Below are positions 17,283 through 26,023 of a stretch of DNA of 64,000 bases, piece after piece. The notes below the pieces were generated by a model, which saw only the letters and a program-made list of their open reading frames with translations, was not told where the DNA came from and did no database searches. The translations under genes and the position numbers were made by a program. Numbering within the stretch: the stretch's first letter is position 1; each line of letters opens with the position of its first letter. Source of the DNA: Leucobacter komagatae (GTDB lineage Bacteria > Actinomycetota > Actinomycetes > Actinomycetales > Microbacteriaceae); assembly GCF_000834055.1 (NCBI RefSeq), contig NZ_JXSQ01000001.1, positions 294,442 to 358,441 on the forward strand, written 5' to 3'.

Positions 17283-19370
17283 ATGTCTGTCGCGGAACAG
17301 CTCCACAATATCCGGCACATGCCATACGGTACGGCCCGCACAGCAGCTGCGGAGGCCGTCGCGCGCAAGATCGATGCTGAGGGGCCGCGTGAGCACCTCG
17401 CCGAGGCGCTGCTTGATCTCGTCGAGGCGTACACCTTTGGCGGCGAAGGCGCGAAGTCGTTCGTCACGTTTGCCCGCGCACTCAGGCTGTGGGATGCGAG
17501 CCCCGAACTGTTTGACGAGAGCGACGAACACAACCTGTTCTGGGAGTTCAAATGGGTTGCCGGCGACCTTGCCGATTACCCGCAGATCACGAGGGCACAA
17601 GCTGAGGCGTTCCTCGACGACATGCAACGCCGGTTTGAGCTGCAGGGAAGCGGGCTGTCAGCGGTGCGCGCCGCGCGCTTCGGCTGGGCCTGGCAGTCGG
17701 GCTCGCCCGGTGCGGAAGACGCGAGGACAGCGTGGGTAACGAACCAGCGCGACGTGTTCGACGATTGCCGCGCCTGCGTCATCGGCAGGCAGACAGATTT
17801 CTTCGTCGAGCAGGGGCGGTTCGACGAGGCCCTCGCGCTCGGACTCACGCAGGACGGCAAGTGCAATATCGAGCCAGCGAAGACGTTTCATGCGACCGCG
17901 CTCGCGGCGTTGCTCACCGGTGACTCTGCTGCCGCCCTCCAACTCCACAGGCAGGCCGCAGCGAGCGAGACTAGCGCGAACCGTGACCTCGCTGCGTCCC
18001 GCGGGCAGAGCTTCGAACTGCTCGCTCGAGGCGGCCAGATCGAGCGGGCGCTCAGGGAATTGCGCGGGGACTACCGGGAACTCGTCACCGAGGCCTCGTC
18101 TCCGCTGCAGCATCTGCGCTTCTTGCTCGGGCTCATCGCGGGGCTTTCCGCGAACCTTGATCGCGGCGATCTCGGCACCGGGATTGTGCTCGAGGGCACG
18201 AGCAGCGATGCCACCGTTGCCGAGCTGCACGCATGGGCGACGCGGCGGGCGGGTGACCACGCGAGGGCGCTCGATGCGCGCTCGGATTCTCACTACTACG
18301 CGGAGCTGCTTAACCGGTCGCTCGGTGCGACCCTCGCTCCTCAGCCGCTCGAGCCCGTGCCTGAGCCCGCGCCTGAGTCGGTTCCGGCCGAGCTGGGGGC
18401 CGAGAGCGCACAATCGGCCGCGGGCTCGGGAACCGCTCGGAACGGTGCGGCTGCAACCCACCCGGACGCAGCACCCAACGCCGTCAATGGGTCGACGGGC
18501 CAGGCTGGTCGCGGTTCTGTGCTCGGCAAACTCTGGGACAAGCTCACTGAACGCGGTGCCGCACCGGCGGCCTCTGGTGCAGGCGATGGCGAGCCGGTCG
18601 TCGACGCTGAAGGGCTGCTCGCGAGAGCCGAAGAAGCGGCAGCGCGCAAGGACTATGCGGCAGCAGTGCGTGACTATGTGAGCGCAGCCGCAGCGCTTGA
18701 ATCCGACGGGTGGATCGAACGCGCCGGCCTCGCCGCCGCTGAAGCAGGACAGTGCGCAGCGCTTCACCAGGACGAGGTGCGCGCACACGAGTGCTTCGCT
18801 AGCGCGGTGCCGCTGCTCGCCTCAGGCGGCGCGGATGCCGGCACCCTCGCGGCGGTGCTCGCTGCGTGGGCGCCAGTGGCAGCGCGCATGAACGACCCTG
18901 AGCCGCAGATCACGGCGACAGCGGCTGCGCTTGCTGCGCACGGAGACTTTGACGCGACGGGGCTCTCAGATGAGCTTGCCGAGCGGCGGCGGCAGGAGTG
19001 GCTCGTTGAGCGAGCGACGCTGCGCGACACGCTTGCCCGCGCGCTCGCGGCAACACGGGGTGGGGTGTTCGGCCAGGACCTCGACAGTGGGCGGGCGGCC
19101 GCCGAAGCGTTGCGCGCCGGGGAAGAGTTCGCCCAACTCGGGATGCTCGCTGACGCGTCGCATGCGTTCTGGCTTGCGGGGAAAGTGCACGTGGACCGTG
19201 GCGATACCGAGGCGGCTGTGTGGGGTCTCGAGTCAGCATTCGAGGGGTTCACCGCGGCGAAGCAGCGCAAGGAGCGGCTGCTCGTCGCGGGCGAGCTCAT
19301 CGAGCTCCTCAGGCAGACGGGGCAGGCCGAGCGGGCCGAGCAGCTCGTTTCTGAGCTGACTGGCGGCTGA
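17283..19370 (+). CDS. TPR-like helical repeat protein, possible Hsp90 partner
   Basis: A 695-residue alanine-rich, predominantly helical cytoplasmic protein. Residues 1–345 form helical repeats with TPR-like pairs, such as VVEQGRFDEALAL-type helices in the FFVEQGRFDEALALGL region. Residues about 355–440 are a Pro/Ala/Ser-rich linker. Residues about 445–695 hold a second repeat block with recognisable TPR units (ARKDYAAAVRDYVSAAAALE, GDTEAAVWGLESAFEGF). No enzymatic motif or membrane segment is seen. The start lies nine bases after the Hsp90 stop with GAGGAA upstream. TPR proteins are classic Hsp90 co-chaperones in eukaryotes, so partnership is plausible but unproven. Confidence 0.75.
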   Translation: MSVAEQLHNIRHMPYGTARTAAAEAVARKIDAEGPREHLAEALLDLVEAYTFGGEGAKSFVTFARALRLWDASPELFDESDEHNLFWEFKWVAGDLADYPQITRAQAEAFLDDMQRRFELQGSGLSAVRAARFGWAWQSGSPGAEDARTAWVTNQRDVFDDCRACVIGRQTDFFVEQGRFDEALALGLTQDGKCNIEPAKTFHATALAALLTGDSAAALQLHRQAAASETSANRDLAASRGQSFELLARGGQIERALRELRGDYRELVTEASSPLQHLRFLLGLIAGLSANLDRGDLGTGIVLEGTSSDATVAELHAWATRRAGDHARALDARSDSHYYAELLNRSLGATLAPQPLEPVPEPAPESVPAELGAESAQSAAGSGTARNGAAATHPDAAPNAVNGSTGQAGRGSVLGKLWDKLTERGAAPAASGAGDGEPVVDAEGLLARAEEAAARKDYAAAVRDYVSAAAALESDGWIERAGLAAAEAGQCAALHQDEVRAHECFASAVPLLASGGADAGTLAAVLAAWAPVAARMNDPEPQITATAAALAAHGDFDATGLSDELAERRRQEWLVERATLRDTLARALAATRGGVFGQDLDSGRAAAEALRAGEEFAQLGMLADASHAFWLAGKVHVDRGDTEAAVWGLESAFEGFTAAKQRKERLLVAGELIELLRQTGQAERAEQLVSELTGG

Positions 19371-19398
19371 CACCGAACCGCGAGTCTGGCGGGAATGC

Positions 19399-19444
19399 GG
19401 CTGGCGCACCAACAGGGAGCATGCTCCCTGTTGGTGCGCCAGCC
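19399..19444. terminator. Perfect 46-bp palindrome, bidirectional terminator
   Basis: A perfect palindrome spans the whole spacer between the convergent TPR-like gene and the dehydrogenase gene. Each half begins GGCTGGCGCACCAAC and the centre is GCATGC. It would form a stem of about 21 bp with a 4-nt loop in either transcript and is the strongest hairpin in the window. Confidence 0.8.
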
Positions 19445-19450
19445 GGAGCG

Positions 19451-20518
19451 CTAGCTCATCGACACGAGAATCTTCACTTCGCTGCGGTCGTTCAGCAGCT
19501 TCTCGTAGCCATCCTTCACGATGTTGTCGACCGTGATCTTGCTTGTGATGAACGGGGCAAGGTCTACCAGGCCTTCGTTCACGAGACGGATAGCCTCGGG
19601 GTGGGCGTTTGCGTAGCCGATAGCTGAACCGAGCACCCTGTCCTGCATGGTGAGCTGGCCGGTGACGTTGAGCTCGTACGGCTTCTGGTGCAATGCGATG
19701 ACCTCGAGGCGGCCGTCTGCGCCGAGCGACGCGAACAGCTGATCGAGCACGACACTCACACCGGCTGCGTCGAATGCGAACGCGGCCATTGCACCGCCGG
19801 TCGCCTCACGGACGACATCGGCGAGGTTCTCCGCGGAGGGATCGACCACGATGTCTGCGACTCCGGTGTCCTTCGCCTTGGCGCGACGTTCGGGGGAGAC
19901 CTCGCTGACGATCGTCTTCAGGCCGTACGCGCGGAGCACCGCAGCGGTGAGTAGGCCGATCGGCCCTGCGCCGCCGACGACCGCGAACTCGCCCTTGGCG
20001 GAATCGGCGCCAGCGTGACGGACCGCGTGCAGCGATACGGCGAGCGGCTCGATGAGTGCCGCCTGGTCGAGCGGCATCGCGCCCACCTGATGCACCCAGC
20101 GTGCTTCAACAACGATGTGCTCGGACAGTCCTCCGCCGAGGCCCGAAATGCCGATGAAGCCCATCTTCTCGCACAGGTTGTACTTGCCAGCCTTGCAGGC
20201 GTGGCACACTCCGCAGACCATGAGCGGTTCAACGGCGACATGGTCGCCGACAGCGATCCCGGTCACGCCCTCGCCAACTTCCTCGACGACGCCAGAGAAC
20301 TCGTGTCCGAACACGACGGGGAGGGTCTCGCCAGAGATGGGGTGCGGTTCAGAATCGGTCGGGCCGGGCGCCATAGGCCCGTCGTGATAGAGGTGGAGAT
20401 CGCTCCCGCAGATCCCATTAAATGCTGGGGCGATCTTGACGGTTCCCGGTGTTACCGTTGGCTCGTCGATCTCCTCGATGCGAACGTCGGTCTTGCCGTA
20501 GTAGCGAGCTGCTCTCAT
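19451..20518 (-). CDS. Zinc-dependent alcohol dehydrogenase, 2,3-butanediol dehydrogenase-like
   Basis: A 355-residue medium-chain dehydrogenase. The catalytic zinc site is NGICGSDLHLY with a downstream GHEFSGVVEEVG signature. The structural zinc lobe has four cysteines in CGVCHACKAGKYNLCE. The Rossmann motif is VVGGAGPIGLL. Similarity is highest to (R,R)-2,3-butanediol/acetoin dehydrogenases, using NAD(H); sorbitol-type dehydrogenases are the alternative. The ATG at 20518 has a strong AGGAGG seven bases upstream. The gene is monocistronic, convergent with the TPR-like gene. Confidence 0.92.
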   Translation of the reverse strand: MRAARYYGKTDVRIEEIDEPTVTPGTVKIAPAFNGICGSDLHLYHDGPMAPGPTDSEPHPISGETLPVVFGHEFSGVVEEVGEGVTGIAVGDHVAVEPLMVCGVCHACKAGKYNLCEKMGFIGISGLGGGLSEHIVVEARWVHQVGAMPLDQAALIEPLAVSLHAVRHAGADSAKGEFAVVGGAGPIGLLTAAVLRAYGLKTIVSEVSPERRAKAKDTGVADIVVDPSAENLADVVREATGGAMAAFAFDAAGVSVVLDQLFASLGADGRLEVIALHQKPYELNVTGQLTMQDRVLGSAIGYANAHPEAIRLVNEGLVDLAPFITSKITVDNIVKDGYEKLLNDRSEVKILVSMS

Positions 20519-20668
20519 CACGTTTCCTCCTGCGTATCGTGTCTTGTGGACACCTCCACCCTATGGACTTGGGATGTCCCGGCTCTCAGCTCTGATCGAT
20601 AGGCTGATAGCTTCCCTTGGCGTGCTCTGGACAGTTCGAAGGGCAGGCGCACACCTCAGCTCTCTTGG

Positions 20669-21172
20669 CTACGTGCTCGTCTCCGTGGCGAATCGGTGCA
20701 TTGCCTCATCGCCCTCACCTTCGAGGCCCTCGTAGGTCCACCCGATCGCGGTAAAGAACGCGCGGGCCGCAGCGTTTTCCCTGTCTACGAATGCGAACCA
20801 TGAACGAGCAGGCGGGTGGTTGGGCCACGCTATGGTCGCGGCGATCGCCACACGGCCGAGCCCGAAGCCGCGACGAGCTGGGTCGATTGCGAGGTCCGTG
20901 ATTGCGTGAGCACCATCCGTGCCTGCCCACACCACGCCGACGAGTGCGATGGGGGCAACCTTTCCCGAACTCGGGTGGGGTGCCTCGATGACGAGCTGCA
21001 CACCGTCCGGGCTCGTGAGCGCATGCGCGAGCCAATCGAGATCGAGCGGGCCGAGTTCGCGCTCGAGAGTTTCGTCCGTGAACCACCGCTGGATCCACAC
21101 CCAGTCATCGCGCGTCATTCGCCGGGCGGACGCACCGCCACCAGTCGCTCTTACCCCTAGCTCCGTTGCCAT
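20669..21172 (-). CDS. GNAT family N-acetyltransferase
   Basis: A 167-residue protein with the GNAT fold. The acetyl-CoA-binding strand-loop-helix reads AITDLAIDPARRGFGLGRVAIAA, containing the R/Q-x-x-G-x-G/A-type loop, and the C-terminal FVDRENAAARAFFTAIGW matches motif B. Substrate cannot be inferred. The start appears leaderless: TACGTT ends six bases before the ATG. It is divergent from the LPXTG protein gene. Confidence 0.85.
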   Translation of the reverse strand: MATELGVRATGGGASARRMTRDDWVWIQRWFTDETLERELGPLDLDWLAHALTSPDGVQLVIEAPHPSSGKVAPIALVGVVWAGTDGAHAITDLAIDPARRGFGLGRVAIAATIAWPNHPPARSWFAFVDRENAAARAFFTAIGWTYEGLEGEGDEAMHRFATETST

Positions 21173-21335
21173 GTTCCGAACGTATCAGGAGAATCGTTGG
21201 AAGTGGAGGCAAGGAAGCACTCGAGTACCCGAGCCGCGGTTGTCGCGCGTCATGCGCCGGAATAAAGCTCGACAGCGGCGACGAGCGCACATAGGCTACA
21301 GACAGCATATTGATGAGTCTCGAGGGGGAGCGACG

Positions 21336-23279
21336 ATGGTCCGACCTGATTTCCGCGCAAGCATCACGGCGGCGTTCGCCGCGCTCGCGCTGATCGCGAC
21401 GCCGGTTGCCGCGAACGCGGTTCCCCTTGAGCCGCCCATCGACGTCGACCCGACGCCCACCATGGAGAAACCGGAGCCGCTCCCTGGCTCCGCAGACAGA
21501 CAGTTCGACTCGGTAACGGCGCGCGAAATACCGCTCGGAGAAGGCGTAATGCCATTCGACATCGCGGTCACCGCTGACGGGACCACCGCCTTCGTTACTG
21601 GAGCGCATGTTGGGGCCGTGTTCGTCGTTGACCTCACGCCGGGGGCAGAACGGACCGTCGAGACGGTCGACCTTGCCGGAGCGCTCGGTAAACCGAAGCT
21701 GAAACCGACGTTCTTGACTCTCAGCGCTGACGAGGAGACGGTGATCGTCGCCGTGGAAGACGGCTTCGACGGCGGAGTCGTGGCAATCGACCGTGATCGC
21801 ACGGAGCCAGCCGCAGCGCGTCTCGTTTCCATTGGTCAGGGGTCGCTCAACGAAATCGTCGCGACGGACGCTGGCGTCTTCGGCGCGTCTCCTGACGGCA
21901 GACTCTACCGCTTCAACTCCTCCGGCACGCAGCTCTTGGACAACGTGAAACCGGACCTGCCCGTGTCGTTCACCGCAGCAGGAATTGACCCAGTAACGGA
22001 CGACTTCATGGCTATCGGCCCGAGGACGGACGGGGGGAAGACGGGGATTGCCGCGTTCACGGATCAGGGATTCCTTGGGCCGGTAACGAGCCGCGGCACA
22101 GAGCGGCTGAGCGTCATCGATGACATCGATCAGATCGGTTCACAGGTGTTCTTCGCCGGAGGCGCAAGCGTTGGCACAGTCGACATCGCCTCGGGAACAG
22201 AGCCGGTGACCATCTACACACACGCTATTGGGGAACTGATGGCGGGCGTGTTCGCGGAGCGTTCAGGATACGACGAGTACCCAGAATTTGTGCCGCCAGA
22301 CCACCAGCGCGTATACGGCGTCTCGATCGAATGGGAAATGCTCCTCGCCACGGATCTCGAAGGTAAAGTGCGCAGTCCTTCCTACCGGCAGACTGGGGAG
22401 GCAACTGAGGTGGTCCCCAACCTGAAAACGGGTGCGCTGTATGCCGCCAACCGCGGGTGGTCGAGCTCCCCGGGGAGCACGATTACGGTTGTGGACAGGC
22501 CTACCGTCTCCGCACCAACTCAGCAGTGTGAAACCGCTGACTACAGCGTCACAGTCGCGGGCATCAAGAGTGAGTTCACTGGCGCGAACAAGGACGTCAT
22601 GATCAGCGGTGTGCAGTGGCAGATCCGTGAGGGTGGAGCCGGGGAGTGGGTCGACCTTGCAGGGGAAACCGGCACAACGCTGAGCGGCGTTGAAACTGCC
22701 GCTCACGCGGACGGGACGCAGGTACGCGCACGCTGGCTCGACGATTTCTGGGCCCAGCGCGGCGAGACCTCGGCGGTGTCGCTGTGCGCGGATGAGGTCG
22801 AGCTCACGCCGCCAACGATTACCGATCCGCAACAACTCTCAAACGGCACCGTGGGAACGGCGTACGACGAAGTGCGGTTCACCGCGACTGGCGACGAACC
22901 GATTCGGTGGACACTCACCGTTACCGGGCCGAACGGCCCGATTGACGGTCCGCCACCAGGGCTCACGTTCGATCCGGAGACAGGGAAGCTTTCCGGCACA
23001 CCGACAACAGCTGGAACCTATACGCTCACGGTCACCGCGACGAACGAGGCTGGCTCAGACTCGAAAGACTACAAGCTTGTGGTGGTGGAGCGTGCCGTTG
23101 TGCCCGATCCGCCCGTCGTATCGCCCGATCCCCCCGGGACGCTCCCCGGCTCGCCTGGCCCGCTCCCGGAAACCGGCGGAAGCGGCTCGGCAGCGGGGCT
23201 CGCGCTCGGCGCCCTGCTCCTCGGGGCCGGGCTGTGGGCCACGCTCAGCAGGCGAACGGTGTTCCGTTCGGGCAAGTAG
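21336..23279 (+). CDS. LPXTG-anchored surface protein with beta-propeller-like and Ig-like domains
   Basis: A 647-residue exported protein. Residues 1–27 are a signal peptide ending ATPVAANA. About residues 50–370 consist of short beta-rich repeats (MPFDIAVTADGTTAFVTG, VFVVDLTPG) resembling a YVTN/beta-propeller. About residues 495–585 are a putative Ig (He_PIG) domain with GLTFDPETGKLSGTPTTAGTY. A Pro-rich stalk precedes a C-terminal LPETGGSG, hydrophobic helix and RRTVFRSGK tail, a complete sortase signal. It is therefore probably covalently attached to peptidoglycan. ATG at 21336 follows GGGGAG. No sortase gene is in the window. Ligand is unknown. Confidence 0.88.
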   Translation: MVRPDFRASITAAFAALALIATPVAANAVPLEPPIDVDPTPTMEKPEPLPGSADRQFDSVTAREIPLGEGVMPFDIAVTADGTTAFVTGAHVGAVFVVDLTPGAERTVETVDLAGALGKPKLKPTFLTLSADEETVIVAVEDGFDGGVVAIDRDRTEPAAARLVSIGQGSLNEIVATDAGVFGASPDGRLYRFNSSGTQLLDNVKPDLPVSFTAAGIDPVTDDFMAIGPRTDGGKTGIAAFTDQGFLGPVTSRGTERLSVIDDIDQIGSQVFFAGGASVGTVDIASGTEPVTIYTHAIGELMAGVFAERSGYDEYPEFVPPDHQRVYGVSIEWEMLLATDLEGKVRSPSYRQTGEATEVVPNLKTGALYAANRGWSSSPGSTITVVDRPTVSAPTQQCETADYSVTVAGIKSEFTGANKDVMISGVQWQIREGGAGEWVDLAGETGTTLSGVETAAHADGTQVRARWLDDFWAQRGETSAVSLCADEVELTPPTITDPQQLSNGTVGTAYDEVRFTATGDEPIRWTLTVTGPNGPIDGPPPGLTFDPETGKLSGTPTTAGTYTLTVTATNEAGSDSKDYKLVVVERAVVPDPPVVSPDPPGTLPGSPGPLPETGGSGSAAGLALGALLLGAGLWATLSRRTVFRSGK

Positions 23280-23286
23280 CCGCCGG

Positions 23287-23694
23287 TCACGACACGCTGA
23301 CACCGCGCTCCGCGAACACCCGTTTCGCGACGAGCACGGCATTGAGAGCTCTAGGAAACCCTGCATACACGGAGGTGTGAAGGAACGCCTCAACGATCTC
23401 GTCAGGAGTGAGGCCGACGTTGAGTGCCGCGTTGATGTGCACGTCAAGCTGAGGCTCGCAGCCGCCAATAGCAGTGAGCGCGCCGAGCGTCACAAGCTGC
23501 CGCTGGCGGTGGTCGAGCTCTGGGCGACTATAGATATCGCCGAACGCGTGCGCAACGACCTGGTGCGCGAGCTCGGGCGCAATATCAGCGAGCGAGTCAA
23601 GCACGCGCTGTCCGGCGTCGCCATCGATCGTGTCGAGAACCGCCTTGCCTGTTGCGAAGCGCTGCTCTCGGACCGAGCTGTTGGTGTTATTCAT
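23287..23694 (-). CDS. Carboxymuconolactone decarboxylase family protein
   Basis: A 135-residue AhpD-like helical protein. The core shows RQRQLVTLGALTAIGG, CEPQLDVHINAALNVGLTPDEIVE and HTSVYAGFPRALNA, matching the gamma-carboxymuconolactone decarboxylase type. The Glu and His of the active-site region are present, while the CxxC of peroxidase-type AhpD is missing, so a decarboxylase-like or unknown activity is likelier. The ATG at 23694 follows GAGAGGA. It overlaps the upstream MerR gene by eight bases and is probably under its control. Confidence 0.88.
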   Translation of the reverse strand: MNNTNSSVREQRFATGKAVLDTIDGDAGQRVLDSLADIAPELAHQVVAHAFGDIYSRPELDHRQRQLVTLGALTAIGGCEPQLDVHINAALNVGLTPDEIVEAFLHTSVYAGFPRALNAVLVAKRVFAERGVSVS

Positions 23695-24103
23695 GTGGTG
23701 TCCTCTCGTTGCCATCGCGCGCGGCGATCTGCCGCTCATAGGTGGAAATCTTGGTGCGAAGCACGCCCTGATTCAGCCGCAGCTGCTCGATATTGGCAGC
23801 GAGGGCTTCCTCATGGCGCCGCAGTAGTGCCAACCGCGCAGCCAAGGTTCCGTCCCCTTCAGCACGCAGGAGCGCATACTGGCGCATCGTGGCGATCGAC
23901 ATTCCGGTCGACCTGAGCCGGAGGAGGAAACTGATCCACTCGATCTCACCGGCGCCGTAGCTGCGCCGGTTTCCGCCGGTTCGCGTGACACGCTGGATCA
24001 GTCCGGCGCGCTCGTAGTAGCGCAGCGTGTGCGCGCTGACACCAGAGATCTTCGCCATTTCTGCCACGGAATAGCCGCTGTCCACTGCCTCTGTCTGATC
24101 CAT
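23687..24103 (-). CDS. MerR-family transcriptional regulator
   Basis: A 138-residue regulator with an N-terminal winged helix: YSVAEMAKISGVSAHTLRYYERAGLI, then NRRSYGAGEIEWISFLLRLRSTGMSI. A C-terminal coiled coil of about 60 residues mediates dimerisation. There are no metal-binding cysteines, so it is of the drug- or stress-sensing class. It forms an operon with the carboxymuconolactone decarboxylase-like gene. The start looks leaderless, with TAGTGT ending six bases before the ATG. Confidence 0.92.
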   Translation of the reverse strand: MDQTEAVDSGYSVAEMAKISGVSAHTLRYYERAGLIQRVTRTGGNRRSYGAGEIEWISFLLRLRSTGMSIATMRQYALLRAEGDGTLAARLALLRRHEEALAANIEQLRLNQGVLRTKISTYERQIAARDGNERTPHE

Positions 24104-24308
24104 GCGGCCACACTACAACTTCGAGTGCGCTCGCAGTCCAGCCCACCGTCTGGCGTGCGATACTCAAACCAGCGTCCGCGCTTACTGCGGTGGGCCCACT
24201 GCGACGAGCCAGCGGGCGAAGCCCGGCCCCCGCCATGCCCTGGCAGTGCGCGCCGCACGCGCGGATCCCCTCCGGCCCCGCGCGCCGACCACGAAACGGG
24301 AGCAGGAA

Positions 24309-25097
24309 ATGACGGAGTTCTGGCGCAACGCTGCGATGCCGCAGCTTGAGGCCAGGCGGTCGTGCCAGGAAAACTCCTGCTACCGCAGCCACACCCACGA
24401 CACTTTTTCGCTCGGCGTCATTGAAGCTGGAACCTCTCGCTTTCGCGCGACACCACACGGCCCCGTTCAGCTGCAGCCGGGGGACACCATCGCGATCCCC
24501 GCCGGGCACGCGCACGCCTGCAACCCGGACGACGGCAGGTGGCAGTATGAAATGATCCACATCGATGAGAGCTGGGCTGCAACGCTCACGCCGGAACGCC
24601 GTGGGGACGAGCTGTTCAACGCCATCACCGTCTGGCGTCAGCCCGAGTTACGCGCAACAGTGACGGGGTGGACTGAACTGCTCTTCACCGGTGCGCCGCC
24701 GGAACGCATAGAACACGGGCTGCGCGGCGTGCTCGCCGCATTGCGAAGGGCGCCGATCCACCAGCGCTTCACGCGCGAGCGAGACCCCGAGCTGCTTGAT
24801 CGCCTCGCCCCCGCAATCGACCGACTGCAGCGTGACACCGCGAACCCGCTTCTTGACGACCTCGCGTGGCAGATCGGAATGACGAAATACCAGCTCGTGC
24901 GCGCGATGGGGACGGCCACCGGGCTCACCCCGCTCGCGTGGCGCCAGAACGCACGCATCGTTCGCGCCCGCCACCTGCTCCGCGCTGGCACTCCCATCGC
25001 TGAGACAGCGCACGAGCTCGGCTTCACCGACCAGAGCCACTTCCACCGGGTGTTCCGCGCTCACGTCGCGGCATCGCCGGGTGCGTACAGGGGCTGA
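24309..25097 (+). CDS. AraC-family transcriptional regulator
   Basis: A 262-residue regulator. The N-terminal cupin-like domain reads SHTHDTFSLGVIEAG and QPGDTIAIPAGHAHACNPDD, with histidines typical of the AraC_binding fold. The C-terminal two-helix-turn-helix domain covers about residues 170–262 and ends with ETAHELGFTDQSHFHRVFRAHVAASPG-like features. The ATG at 24309 follows GGGAGCAGGA. It lies 98 bases upstream of a LysE-type exporter on the same strand, a frequent pairing in which the regulator controls the exporter. Confidence 0.92.
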   Translation: MTEFWRNAAMPQLEARRSCQENSCYRSHTHDTFSLGVIEAGTSRFRATPHGPVQLQPGDTIAIPAGHAHACNPDDGRWQYEMIHIDESWAATLTPERRGDELFNAITVWRQPELRATVTGWTELLFTGAPPERIEHGLRGVLAALRRAPIHQRFTRERDPELLDRLAPAIDRLQRDTANPLLDDLAWQIGMTKYQLVRAMGTATGLTPLAWRQNARIVRARHLLRAGTPIAETAHELGFTDQSHFHRVFRAHVAASPGAYRG

Positions 25098-25195
25098 ACG
25101 CAAGAACGTACAAGACCAGGCCCGCGCGGATCTCGATACTTGAGGCAGCGGCTGGCAGGCGGCCGCGGACTATCGGGAGAGAAGCGCGGCCGCAC

Positions 25196-25813
25196 ATGGA
25201 ACAGTTCGTTGCAGTCGCTGCCGCACATTTCGTCGCCCTGCTCATCCCCGGCGTCGATTTCTTCCTCATCGTCCGCGCCACGACCACGGGCGGCTGGAAG
25301 AACGCGACGGGGGCGTGCGCCGGCATCGCCGCGGCGAACGGGATCTTCATCGCCGCAGCGTTCTCCGGGATGTCCGCGATCTCGCAGCCGGCGCTGCTCG
25401 CGGTGATCCAGCTCGCAGGCGGGGTGTTCCTCATCGTCATGGGCGTCGCGTTCTTCCGGTCGCCTGCAGCGGTCTCCCTCGACGGCGGCCCGCGGCCCGC
25501 GGGCGCAACGTGGGCGAAGAACTTTGGGCTCGGCCTCGCCTCGGGGCTGCTCAACCCGAAGAACGCGCTGTTCTACGTGAGCCTCGCCGCCGCGGTGTCG
25601 ACCGCCGCCCCCGCGGCGCTTCTCGGCTACGGCCTTTGGATGTTCACCGTGGTGCTTGTGTGGGACCTGTTCGTTGCCCTCGCACTCGGCACCAGGCGGG
25701 CCCTCGATCGGATGCGGCGGATCCTGCCGTGGCTCACGAAGCTCGCGGGCGGCGTGCTCGTGCTCTTCGGCGGCGCGATGCTCGTCACCCTCGCCGTGCG
25801 AGTCGCCGGCTAG
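25196..25813 (+). CDS. LysE/RhtB family amino-acid exporter
   Basis: A 205-residue membrane protein with about six hydrophobic helices. The N-terminal signature LLIPGVDFFLIVRATTTGGW and the glycine-rich GACAGIAAANGIFIAAA are characteristic of LysE/RhtB transporters, as is the central GLASGLLNPKNALFYVSL. It probably exports amino acids or related small molecules. GGAGAG precedes the ATG. It is paired with the upstream AraC regulator. Substrate unknown. Confidence 0.92.
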   Translation: MEQFVAVAAAHFVALLIPGVDFFLIVRATTTGGWKNATGACAGIAAANGIFIAAAFSGMSAISQPALLAVIQLAGGVFLIVMGVAFFRSPAAVSLDGGPRPAGATWAKNFGLGLASGLLNPKNALFYVSLAAAVSTAAPAALLGYGLWMFTVVLVWDLFVALALGTRRALDRMRRILPWLTKLAGGVLVLFGGAMLVTLAVRVAG

Positions 25814-25902
25814 GCCTTTGGCGAAGCTATCGAATCCCAGACCTCGCCCAGCAGGCGGCGCTTCAGCTCTGGCGGGATGACCGCTGTCTGCTCGATTTCC
25901 AT
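25810..25902 (-). CDS. Possible 30-residue small protein
   Basis: A minus-strand frame runs from ATG at 25902 to TAG at 25810, overlapping the end of the LysE gene by four bases. The peptide starts MEIEQTAVIPPELKRRLLGE and is charged without a membrane segment. About three quarters of the codons end in G or C, as in neighbouring genes. No clear ribosome-binding site is present, though TAGAGT ends seven bases upstream and would fit a leaderless start. I recognise no family. It may be chance. Confidence 0.25.
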   Translation of the reverse strand: MEIEQTAVIPPELKRRLLGEVWDSIASPKA

Positions 25903-25960
25903 AGCCCGACTCTACCCGCGGGTTGCATGCACACACCATCGCGAATGCAGCCCCGTGCAC

Positions 25961-26000
25961 CCGGTGACCCGGTGAGCCGGTGGCCCGGTGACCCGGTGGC
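25961..26000 (+). repeat. Tandem repeat, 5 x 8 nt
   Basis: Five head-to-tail copies of CCGGTGRS (CCGGTGAC, CCGGTGAG, CCGGTGGC, CCGGTGAC, CCGGTGGC) and a partial sixth, just before the methyltransferase gene. An 8-nt unit does not preserve a reading frame, so it is probably non-coding. Confidence 0.65.
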
Positions 26001-26023
26001 CCGGAGCGCCGAGCGCTAGCCGA

